Notes under the pieces: generated by a model
The model's input: only the letters and a program-made list of their open reading frames with translations
Told to the model about the DNA's origin: nothing
The model's database searches: none
Made by a program: the position numbers and the translations under genes
From: Clostridiales bacterium
GTDB lineage: Bacteria; Bacillota; Clostridia; Christensenellales; CAG-138
Assembly: GCA_009783775.1 (NCBI GenBank)
Contig: WRCT01000045.1
Location: 1 to 11,012, forward strand
Length of the DNA stretch: 11,012 nt
Direction: 5' to 3'
Shown here: one piece after another, positions 5,378-11,012 of the stretch
Numbering within the stretch: position 1 is the stretch's first letter
Layout of the letters: each line of letters begins with the position of its first letter

Positions 5378-5704
5378 CTACAGCGCCTTGTCGATCATCG
5401 CGGCGATGAGGTGTTTGGGTTTGGCGCCGACGGAGCGGTCCAGGACCTCGCCGTTTTTGAGGAGGATCAGGGTCGGGATCGTATTGGTTTGATAGCGCAT
5501 GGCGAGATCGCTCTCGTCGTCCACATTGATCTTGACGATGATCGCGCGGCCGTCATAGTCCGCCGCGACCTGGTCGAGGATCGGCGCGAGCATACGGCAG
5601 GGGCCGCACCAGGGCGCCCAGAAATCAGCCAGCACGGGCAGTTCGCCCCCGATCAGCGCGTCGAAATTGTCCTTTGTGCCCTGTATGATTTTTTCGCTTG
5701 CCAT
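5378..5704 (-). CDS. trxA: Thioredoxin
   Basis: This 108-residue protein is standard thioredoxin length. It has the buried Asp of VLADFWA (D27), the active site WCGPCR (C33 and C36), and the cis-proline of TIPTLILLKNGE (P77). It is a cytosolic dithiol reductant for ribonucleotide reductase, peroxidases and similar partners, reduced by thioredoxin reductase, which is not in the window. AGGAGG eight bases before the ATG supports the start. It lies 126 bases downstream of aspS on the same strand. That gap is mostly filled by an inverted heptamer element, and I see no convincing promoter in it, so read-through from aspS is possible. The assignment as a general TrxA rather than a specialised paralogue is by similarity only. 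Confidence 0.95.
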   Translation of the reverse strand: MASEKIIQGTKDNFDALIGGELPVLADFWAPWCGPCRMLAPILDQVAADYDGRAIIVKINVDDESDLAMRYQTNTIPTLILLKNGEVLDRSVGAKPKHLIAAMIDKAL

Positions 5705-5738
5705 TTCTTGTACCTCCTATTATTTTGAATCCTTGAAG

Positions 5739-5827
5739 AGTGATCAGTGGACAGTGGGCAGTGAGCAGAACCGCTCACGCGGGTTTCTGAAAACGAACTG
5801 ACCACTGCCCACTGCTCACTGACCACT
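5739..5827. repeat. AGTGRNC inverted heptamer element between aspS and thioredoxin
   Basis: Four 7-base units AGTGATC, AGTGGAC, AGTGGGC, AGTGAGC (5739-5766) face four inverted units GACCACT, GCCCACT, GCTCACT, GACCACT (5800-5827). The 28-bp arms differ at five positions. The centre holds its own hairpin, AGAACCGC (5767-5774) with GCGG and TTCT (5779-5788). The element ends three bases from the aspS stop. Confidence 0.85.
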
Positions 5828-5830
5828 CAT

Positions 5831-7615
5831 CTAGTCCGTGATTGCAATATGCAAATCCTTCAGCTGCTTTTCGTCCACATTGTCCGGACCGCCGGTGAGC
5901 GGGCAGGAGGCGTTTTGCACCTTGGGGAAGGCGATTACGTCGCGGATACTGGTGCCGCCGCAGATGATCATGGCCAGCCGGTCGAGGCCGTAGGCCAGGC
6001 CGCCGTGGGGCGGGGTGCCGTAGCGGAAGGCGTCGAGCAGGAACCCGAAACGCGTCTGCGCGTCCTCGTCGGAAAAGCCCAGCACGCGGAACATGGTCTC
6101 CTGCAATTCGCGGGAGTGGATACGGATTGAGCCGCCGCCCAGCTCCATGCCGTTCAAAACGATATCATAGGCCTTGGCGCGCGCGCGGCCCGGGTCGCTT
6201 TCGAGATAGGGCAGGTCCTCGTCCATCGGGCTGGTGAAGGGATGGTGCTTGGCGACAAAGCGGTTTGCGTCCTCGTTCCACTCGAGCAGCGGGAAGTCCG
6301 TGACCCAGAGCAGATTGTAGGTGTTTTCGGGGATCAGGCCCAGTTTTTCGGCCAGCTTACAGCGCAGCGCGCCCAGGGCGGCCCAAACCGTGTCGTTTTG
6401 GTCCGCCACGATAAAGAGAATATCGCCCGTTTCGGCGTTGGCTGTTTTTTGGATCGCCTCGATCTCGTCCTCGGACAGGAACTTGGCGACGGGGCTTTGC
6501 AGGCCCTCTTCCTTGAAGTTCATCCAGGCCAGGCCCTTGGCGCGATAGGTGCGCGCGACTTCGCCCAGCGCGTCGATCTCCTTGCGCGAGAACGCGCCCG
6601 AAAAGCCTTTCGCGTTGACACAGCGCACGCTGCCGCCCGCTGCCAGCGCGTCGGCAAAGACGGAGAAGGCAGAGCCTTGCACCGCTGCGGAGATATCGCA
6701 GAGTTCCAGGCCAAAGCGCGTGTCGGGCTTGTCGGAGCCATAGCGGTCCATGGCCTCCTGCCAGGTCAGGCGCGGCAGGGGCAGTTGCACCTCATAGTGC
6801 AGCGTTTCGGCAAAGACCTCTTTGAGGAATCCCTCGTTGACGGCCAGCACATCGTCGACCTCGACAAAGGACATCTCCAGGTCGATCTGCGTAAAGTCCG
6901 GCTGGCGGTCGGCGCGCAGGTCCTCGTCCCTAAAACAGCGCGCCAGCTGGATATAGCGGTCGTAACCCGCGACCATGAGCAGCTGTTTGAAGAGCTGCGG
7001 GCTCTGCGGCAGGGCGTAATATTTGCCCGCGTGCACGCGGCTGGGCACGAGATAGTCGCGCGCGCCCTCGGGCGTGCTCTTGGTGAGCATGGGCGTTTCG
7101 ATCTCCCAAAAGCCCTGTTCGGCGAAATAGCGCCGCGCGCAGTGGGCGATCTGGTGGCGCATACGAAAGTTCTTCTGCATGACCGGACGGCGCAGATCGA
7201 GATAGCGGTACTTGAGGCGCAGCGCCTCGTTCGCGTTGCAGTTGTCGTCCACCTCGATCGGCGGGGTTTCGCTGCGGCTTAAGATCTTAAACTCTGTGAC
7301 CTTGACCTCGACCTCACCCGTGGCCATATTGGGGTTGACCATACCGGCGGCACGCGCGCAGAGCTGGCCGCGCACGGCGAGTACAAACTCGGAGCGAATG
7401 GACGAGGCTAAAGCAAAGTCCTCGGGCGAGAGCGCGGCGGAATCAAACACCACCTGCATCAGCCCCGTGCGGTCGCGCAGCTGCACAAAAATGAGCGCGC
7501 CCAGGTCGCGGTGCGCGTTGGTCCAGCCCATGAGCGTGACCTCCCTACCCGCGTCTTTTCCGTTTAACTCCGCGCAGTATGCGCTGCGTTTCCAGCCTCC
7601 CAGTAGTTCTTGCAT
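5831..7615 (-). CDS. aspS: Aspartyl-tRNA synthetase
   Basis: Class II synthetase that charges tRNA-Asp. The start chosen is the ATG at 7613-7615 (MQELLGGWKRS), seven bases after GGGAGG, giving 594 residues, normal for the bacterial form. An ATG 30 bases farther out lies in a heptamer repeat and lacks a ribosome binding site. Domains: OB-fold anticodon-binding region about 1-110 (GWTNAHRDLGALIFVQLRD), class II motif 1 around 152-176, motif 2 with FRDEDLRADRQPDFTQIDLE (228-247), the bacterial GAD insertion about 290-420, and motif 3 with GGLAYGLDRLAM (R546). The Leu after RD (L38) matches discriminating enzymes such as the E. coli one rather than the His of non-discriminating forms; this is a hint only. 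It follows hisS by 80 bases and is probably co-transcribed. Confidence 0.96.
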   Translation of the reverse strand: MQELLGGWKRSAYCAELNGKDAGREVTLMGWTNAHRDLGALIFVQLRDRTGLMQVVFDSAALSPEDFALASSIRSEFVLAVRGQLCARAAGMVNPNMATGEVEVKVTEFKILSRSETPPIEVDDNCNANEALRLKYRYLDLRRPVMQKNFRMRHQIAHCARRYFAEQGFWEIETPMLTKSTPEGARDYLVPSRVHAGKYYALPQSPQLFKQLLMVAGYDRYIQLARCFRDEDLRADRQPDFTQIDLEMSFVEVDDVLAVNEGFLKEVFAETLHYEVQLPLPRLTWQEAMDRYGSDKPDTRFGLELCDISAAVQGSAFSVFADALAAGGSVRCVNAKGFSGAFSRKEIDALGEVARTYRAKGLAWMNFKEEGLQSPVAKFLSEDEIEAIQKTANAETGDILFIVADQNDTVWAALGALRCKLAEKLGLIPENTYNLLWVTDFPLLEWNEDANRFVAKHHPFTSPMDEDLPYLESDPGRARAKAYDIVLNGMELGGGSIRIHSRELQETMFRVLGFSDEDAQTRFGFLLDAFRYGTPPHGGLAYGLDRLAMIICGGTSIRDVIAFPKVQNASCPLTGGPDNVDEKQLKDLHIAITD

Positions 7616-7629
7616 AGTAGTACCTCCCG

Positions 7630-7718
7630 AATTCGTAATGCGCAATTCGCAATTCGTAATGATGGTTGTTTCGCCGGAGGCGAAACTTCATTTGATTACG
7701 CATTACGCATTACGCATT
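7630..7718. repeat. AATKCGY inverted heptamer element between hisS and aspS
   Basis: Units AATTCGT, AATGCGC, AATTCGC, AATTCGT run in 7-base steps at 7630-7657, with three inverted units ACGCATT at 7698-7718. The centre is a perfect 8-bp hairpin GTTTCGCC (7668-7675), loop GGA, GGCGAAAC (7679-7686). The right array lies inside the end of hisS and encodes its last residues CVMRNA and stop. The left array ends about 15 bases from the aspS start. Confidence 0.85.
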
Positions 7719-8964
7719 GAATAATCTCCTCTGTTTTTATTGAAACCTCAACCTGTTCCCCTGTTTTCATATTTTTTAGTTTGGCAAAGCCGCTTTGCAG
7801 TTCCGTTTCGCCGATGGGCAGCGCGCAGCGCGCGCCGATTTTATCGGCATATTTGAGCTGGGCCTTTAGGCTGCGGCCCAGGTGGTCCATGTCGGCTTTG
7901 AGGCCGCGCTCGCGCAGGTTCGCAACCAGCGCAAAGGCTGCCGTGACTGCCTCCGGCCCGATGGGCGCAATGAAAATATCACATAAAGCGGGCGGTTCGG
8001 GATTGACGTCGAGCTGTTCCATAAGCAGCAATAAGCGCTCCAGGCCCAAGCCAAAACCCACCGCGGGCGTGGCCGGTCCGCCCAGCTCCTGCACCAGCCC
8101 GTCATACCGTCCCCCGCCGCAGACCGTGCCCTGCGCGCCGATCTTGCTTGAGACGATCTCGAACACCGTTTTGGTGTAGTAGTCCAGCCCGCGCACCAGC
8201 TTGGGGTCGATCTCATAGCTTACGCCCAGCTTGTCGAGGCACTCGGTCAATACGTTCATATGCGCTACGCAATCCTCACAAACATAGTCCGTGGTACGCG
8301 GCGTGTTTTCGATGATCGCGCGGCAGGACGGGGTCTTGCAGTCCAGCACGCGCAGGGGGTTTGTTTGCAGCCGCTCCCCACAGGTGGCGCAGAGCTCCGT
8401 TTCCTTTGAAAGCAAAAAGTCGCGCAACGCCTTTTGATAGGCGCCCCGACAGTTGGGGCAGCCAATGCTGTTGAGTTTGACGACCAGTTCGCTTGTGCCG
8501 AGCGTGGAGAAGAGCTCCAGCGCCAGGGCGATGACCTCCGCGTCGGCGGTGGCGCCTCTTGCTCCCAGTATCTCCACACCGAACTGATGGTGCTCGCGCA
8601 GGCGGCCGGCTTGCGGGCGCTCGTAGCGGAAAATCGGGCTGTTCAAATAGTACATCTTGGTGGGCTGGGCCTCGGCGTAGAGACCGTGCTCGATGAACAT
8701 ACGCACCGCGCCCGCCGTGCCCTCGGGCTTGAGGGTGACGGAGCGCCCGCCCTTGTCCAAAAAGGTGTACATTTCCTTTTGCACGATGTCCGTGGTGCCG
8801 CCCACACCGCGCGCGAACAATTCGGTGCTCTCAAAGACCGGCGTGCGGATCTCCTGCATACCGTATTTGGCGCAGATGGCGCGAATGGTTTGCTCGACAA
8901 ACTGCCAGCGGTAACTCCGGTTCGGCAATACGTCCTTTGTGCCCTTGGGCGCTGTAATCGTCAT
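7696..8964 (-). CDS. hisS: Histidyl-tRNA synthetase
   Basis: Class II synthetase of 422 residues that charges tRNA-His. Visible: N-terminal APKGTKDVLP, motif 1 around EIRTPVFESTELF (38-50), motif 2 with IFRYERPQAGRLREHHQFGVE (111-131), the histidine motifs RGLDYYTKT (258-266) and GGGRYDGL (283-290), motif 3 GFGLGLERL (303-311) and a C-terminal anticodon-binding domain from about 327. The insertion has four Cys pairs (C169/C172, C192/C195, C209/C214, C229/C232), the putative zinc-binding form common in Clostridia. The ATG at 8964 matches the family N-terminus but has no Shine-Dalgarno and lies about 0-5 nt from the predicted transcription start. The last residues CVMRNA come from a heptamer repeat and look appended. 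No T-box leader fits in the upstream space. Confidence 0.96.
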   Translation of the reverse strand: MTITAPKGTKDVLPNRSYRWQFVEQTIRAICAKYGMQEIRTPVFESTELFARGVGGTTDIVQKEMYTFLDKGGRSVTLKPEGTAGAVRMFIEHGLYAEAQPTKMYYLNSPIFRYERPQAGRLREHHQFGVEILGARGATADAEVIALALELFSTLGTSELVVKLNSIGCPNCRGAYQKALRDFLLSKETELCATCGERLQTNPLRVLDCKTPSCRAIIENTPRTTDYVCEDCVAHMNVLTECLDKLGVSYEIDPKLVRGLDYYTKTVFEIVSSKIGAQGTVCGGGRYDGLVQELGGPATPAVGFGLGLERLLLLMEQLDVNPEPPALCDIFIAPIGPEAVTAAFALVANLRERGLKADMDHLGRSLKAQLKYADKIGARCALPIGETELQSGFAKLKNMKTGEQVEVSIKTEEIIQCVMRNA

Positions 8965-8973
8965 GATTTAGAA

Positions 8974-9003
8974 ATTATAAAACGCGAAGACGCTATCTGT
9001 CAA
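8974..9003 (-). promoter_or_regulatory. Consensus promoter of hisS, probably giving a leaderless mRNA
   Basis: On the minus strand TTGACA (8998-9003) and TATAAT (8974-8979) are both perfect consensus with an 18-nt spacer. The predicted start is near 8967 (8965-8969) and the hisS ATG is at 8964, leaving 0-5 bases of leader. The -35 box overlaps the stop codon of the upstream small gene (9000-9002). Confidence 0.85.
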
Positions 9004-9218
9004 TTCTTATGTTTGCGCATTTGCTCCCAGGCCACGATCGTGACCACGCCGGCGGCCAGGGCGAGGATCGCGATGATGAAATCAATGGCCGGCAGCTTGG
9101 CCAGAAAATGCAGCATGGGGTTGTAGTTGTCCAGAATATAAAACAGGATATACACGGCCGACAGTACGACGGTCGCGTGCAGCAGGATCTGGGAGACGAT
9201 ACGGAGATTTTTTTTCAT
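9000..9218 (-). CDS. Small two-helix membrane protein, unknown function
   Basis: This 72-residue protein has two predicted membrane helices, about 8-29 (VSQILLHATVVLSAVYILFYIL) and about 44-65 (AIDFIIAILALAAGVVTIVAW), with basic ends (MKKNLR, RKHKN). Both ends are thus predicted cytoplasmic. I do not recognise a family. AAGGAG lies a few bases before the ATG. The start overlaps the stop of the preceding glycosidase gene in an ATGA, so translation is coupled and the two are in one operon. A role in envelope glycan assembly alongside its neighbours is inferred from position only. Its stop lies within the hisS -35 box, so the operon runs directly into the hisS promoter with no terminator visible. 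Confidence 0.75.
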   Translation of the reverse strand: MKKNLRIVSQILLHATVVLSAVYILFYILDNYNPMLHFLAKLPAIDFIIAILALAAGVVTIVAWEQMRKHKN

Positions 9219-10261
9219 GACAGCTCCTTGATATAAATAATATCGCTTGTGTCGCGGCTGTTATGCCCGAAGGCCCTGCCGAAAAACATCATGGTGGAGG
9301 ACCCGCCGCCGTCCAGATTATAGGCGGCAGTAAGGCCCAGTTCCTCGCAGAGCGCGGAGAGCTGCGCCAGCGTCATGCCCACGGAGGGCGTCTTGTTCGC
9401 GGCGTAGAGCCGTTTGCCGTTTTCGTCGTAGACCGTGCGCGTGCCCTGCACCACGATAAAGGCGTAGCGGCCCGGCTCGTAACAGCCGATGGCGGTGCGC
9501 GGGTTGGCGGAACCCAGTTTGGAGTTGAAACTCGTTTTGGCCCTGCCGTCCGCGTCTAAAAGCGCGGGGCCGAAATAGAAGATCTGCCAGGGCAGTTTGG
9601 CGTAGATCGCGTTCACGTCTATGCCCTGCCGCGCGTCAAAGGTCTCCATCCGGCCATCGTAGTAGATGACGCAGAGATCCTCGGCCAGGGTGTTAAAGCG
9701 CGCCAGTTCCGCGCCGTCACGCACAAACCAGCCGTGTTTATTGCCCTTGGCGTGCAGATAATAGTCCCCGTTGATCGCCGCAATGGCGGACATTTGATGA
9801 TAGAACTCCGGCGTGTGCGCGTTGTCCTTTGACAAGAGCACGGCATGGCAGCGCAGGCTTTCGATGTTCTTGATATAGATATCCGCGACCTGATAATGTG
9901 CCTTGCCAGCCTCGACATAACGCAGCTCCACGCAGACGTTTTGGCTGCGGTAGAGGGTCTCGGTGTCGATGATCTCCTCGCCCTCTTGCAGGAATTTCTC
10001 GGCAAAACGGTCGCCCAGCAAGTCGTCCGGACGGGAGTAGGGCGTCGGCACGGGCTGTGCGTGCTCCGGCGTTGCCTCGGGATTTTCTGTGTCCGGCGTG
10101 GGCACAACGCTCACCGGCTCGGGGGTTTGCAGGGTCACGATATCCGGCGGCGCGTCCTTTCCGAAGAAGTTGAACGACATGGCGCAGATATAGAGACTAA
10201 TCAGCAAAAAGGCTGTCAGGTCAAGGGCGATGATAAGTGTCCATTTTTTCTTTTGGTTCAT
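9215..10261 (-). CDS. Membrane-anchored phosphodiester glycosidase family protein (NAGPA/DUF2233 domain)
   Basis: The 348-residue protein has an N-terminal membrane anchor (about 7-29, after MNQKKK), a Pro/Thr-rich linker (about 38-77) and an extracytoplasmic catalytic-type domain from about 95 to the end. Family marks are AAINGDYY (N164, D166), NPRTAIG (253-259) and YNLDGGGSSTMM (N315, D317, S321). The family is named for the enzyme that uncovers mannose 6-phosphate by removing GlcNAc; bacterial members are linked to exopolysaccharide and teichoic acid-type polymers and cleave sugar phosphodiesters. The actual substrate here is unknown. The start ATG lies five bases after the stop of the glycosyltransferase gene, with a weak AGGTA site inside that gene's end, and the stop overlaps the next gene. 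The three genes therefore form an operon, consistent with trimming or modifying a surface polymer made with a lipid-linked sugar. Confidence 0.87.
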   Translation of the reverse strand: MNQKKKWTLIIALDLTAFLLISLYICAMSFNFFGKDAPPDIVTLQTPEPVSVVPTPDTENPEATPEHAQPVPTPYSRPDDLLGDRFAEKFLQEGEEIIDTETLYRSQNVCVELRYVEAGKAHYQVADIYIKNIESLRCHAVLLSKDNAHTPEFYHQMSAIAAINGDYYLHAKGNKHGWFVRDGAELARFNTLAEDLCVIYYDGRMETFDARQGIDVNAIYAKLPWQIFYFGPALLDADGRAKTSFNSKLGSANPRTAIGCYEPGRYAFIVVQGTRTVYDENGKRLYAANKTPSVGMTLAQLSALCEELGLTAAYNLDGGGSSTMMFFGRAFGHNSRDTSDIIYIKELS

Positions 10262-10266
10262 AATAC

Positions 10267-11012
10267 CTACTTTTCAGCAAAGACAAATTTCCTTTGCAGG
10301 AGGAAGTTGATGGGGTAGAACACCAGCTGCGCCGGAATAACAGCAATCCAATATGGGATTGACAGCAAGATGTTCAGCACATACATCAAAAGGTAGTATG
10401 CCCCAAAGACAGGCAGGGCCACCAGCAGATAGCGCAGAAAACTGCCCCTGCGGCTGGACTCGAATACCACTTTTCGGTTCAGCAGGTAGTTGAGTAAGAC
10501 GCCCACCACCCGCCCTGCGAGCGAGGCGAAGAAAACGGCTCTCGGCGGCGGGAGCGGCGTGGCGACCCTCAAGACATATTCCAGTCCGGTCCCCAATCCC
10601 GCGTCCACGAGAAAACAGATGACGGACGAACTGACAAAGAGGCCGATGACCTTGTAGATACGGGCGGAGTCGACAAAGGAGCGAAAATGCGAGGACTCGT
10701 TTTCCTTCAGATACACGGTCTCGATCGGCACTTCGTGAATGGGGATCTTATGGCGCGTGCAGTAGAGCAGCTGGTTGATCTCATATTCGTAGCGGTTGCC
10801 CTTGAGCCCCAGCATGGTGGGCGCCAGCTTTACCGCGAAGGCGCGCAGGCCGGTCTGCGTATCGTAGACCTTCACGCCCGTGGAGGCGGAAAAGACAAAC
10901 CGCGTGATCTTATTGCCCGCTTGGCTGCGCCAGGGCACATTGCCCGTGAAACGCCGCGAGCCGGTGATCAACGCGTCGGGGTTTTCCCGCCACGCCTCGC
11001 AAACGCGGATGA
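10267..11012 (-). CDS. Glycosyltransferase family 2 / GtrA membrane fusion (5' end outside window)
   Basis: The frame runs off the right edge; the first visible residues, before LITGSRRF, read IRVCEAWRENPDA, continuing the GT2 fold. A TTG at 10971 is internal, not a start. The visible GT2 part has NPDALITGSRRF, VPWRSQAGNKITRFVF, DTQTGLRAF and EYEINQLL, as in dolichol/undecaprenyl-phosphate sugar transferases. After ETVYLKENESSHFRSFVDS it changes to a four-helix GtrA domain, with CFLVDAGLG, NYLLNRKVVF and NFLLQRKFVF. GtrA-type proteins are thought to flip undecaprenyl-phosphate-linked sugars across the membrane. The fusion would join transfer of a sugar to the lipid carrier with its translocation, for glycosylating a surface polymer. 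It is the first visible gene of the operon with the phosphodiester glycosidase. Confidence 0.88.
   Translation of the reverse strand, partial: IRVCEAWRENPDALITGSRRFTGNVPWRSQAGNKITRFVFSASTGVKVYDTQTGLRAFAVKLAPTMLGLKGNRYEYEINQLLYCTRHKIPIHEVPIETVYLKENESSHFRSFVDSARIYKVIGLFVSSSVICFLVDAGLGTGLEYVLRVATPLPPPRAVFFASLAGRVVGVLLNYLLNRKVVFESSRRGSFLRYLLVALPVFGAYYLLMYVLNILLSIPYWIAVIPAQLVFYPINFLLQRKFVFAEK

Noticed and set aside
6242..7282. 346-codon plus-strand open frame across aspS, and similar long frames opposite the kinase, the 4409-5209 gene and trxA
   Set aside because: They are antisense shadows in GC-rich coding DNA. The opposite strand encodes clear AspRS, kinase and thioredoxin motifs, and the shadows have no recognisable domains.
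7613..7645. Longer aspS start at 7645 adding ten residues (MRITNSGGTT)
   Set aside because: The extra ATG lies in the heptamer repeat with no ribosome binding site. The ATG at 7615 has GGGAGG seven bases upstream and gives the normal AspRS length and N-terminus.
5216..7718. CRISPR array
   Set aside because: Units are only 7 bases, contiguous and without spacers.
8965..9003. T-box leader upstream of hisS
   Set aside because: The promoter lies about ten bases from the start codon and the preceding gene ends at 9000, leaving no room for a T-box structure.

Overview
The window looks like chromosome from a moderately GC-rich Firmicute of the Clostridia type, probably a gut or anaerobic lineage. 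The reasons are AGGAGG-type ribosome binding sites, the hisS-aspS gene order, a dockerin-bearing surface protein, a MNT/HEPN toxin-antitoxin pair, a small XRE regulator and a sensor kinase. This assignment is inference from gene content; no rRNA is present.

Plus-strand half (1-5209). The window opens inside a secreted or surface protein that ends in two near-identical Fn3-like repeats and a dockerin. A MNT nucleotidyltransferase/HEPN pair follows, bounded on both sides by copies of one 101-bp repeat. Next come a 67-residue XRE regulator with a palindromic operator candidate and a clear terminator, a membrane histidine kinase with no response regulator in view, and an unknown membrane-anchored protein probably co-transcribed with the kinase.

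Minus-strand half (5378-11012). Read in transcription order: a partial GT2 glycosyltransferase fused to a GtrA membrane domain, a membrane-anchored phosphodiester glycosidase (NAGPA family), a two-helix membrane protein overlapping it by ATGA, then hisS (own consensus promoter), aspS and thioredoxin. The first three look like a cell-envelope polysaccharide operon; the last three are housekeeping. The two halves converge at about 5210-5377.

The most unusual thing here is not a protein. Five intergenic places hold short arrays with an exact 7-base period (about four units each), belonging to four different sequence families: GATNCCG-like (two copies), CAATGTA, AGTGRNC and AATKCGY. Every array lies at, or within a few bases of, the stop codon of a gene, and each is coupled to a hairpin. 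In two families the array is repeated in inverted orientation on the far side of the hairpin. One array supplies the last six codons and the stop of hisS. The two copies of the GATNCCG family keep their hairpin paired despite four substitutions in the stem. Two further gene ends carry other palindromes (a 19-bp nested REP-like element after the kinase and an 8-bp hairpin after thioredoxin). I read these as gene-3'-end-associated repeat/hairpin modules of unknown origin. Two genes (the kinase and hisS) have strong sigma-A-type promoters placed so that the start codon lies about 0-5 nt from the predicted transcription start, with no Shine-Dalgarno, which suggests leaderless mRNAs.
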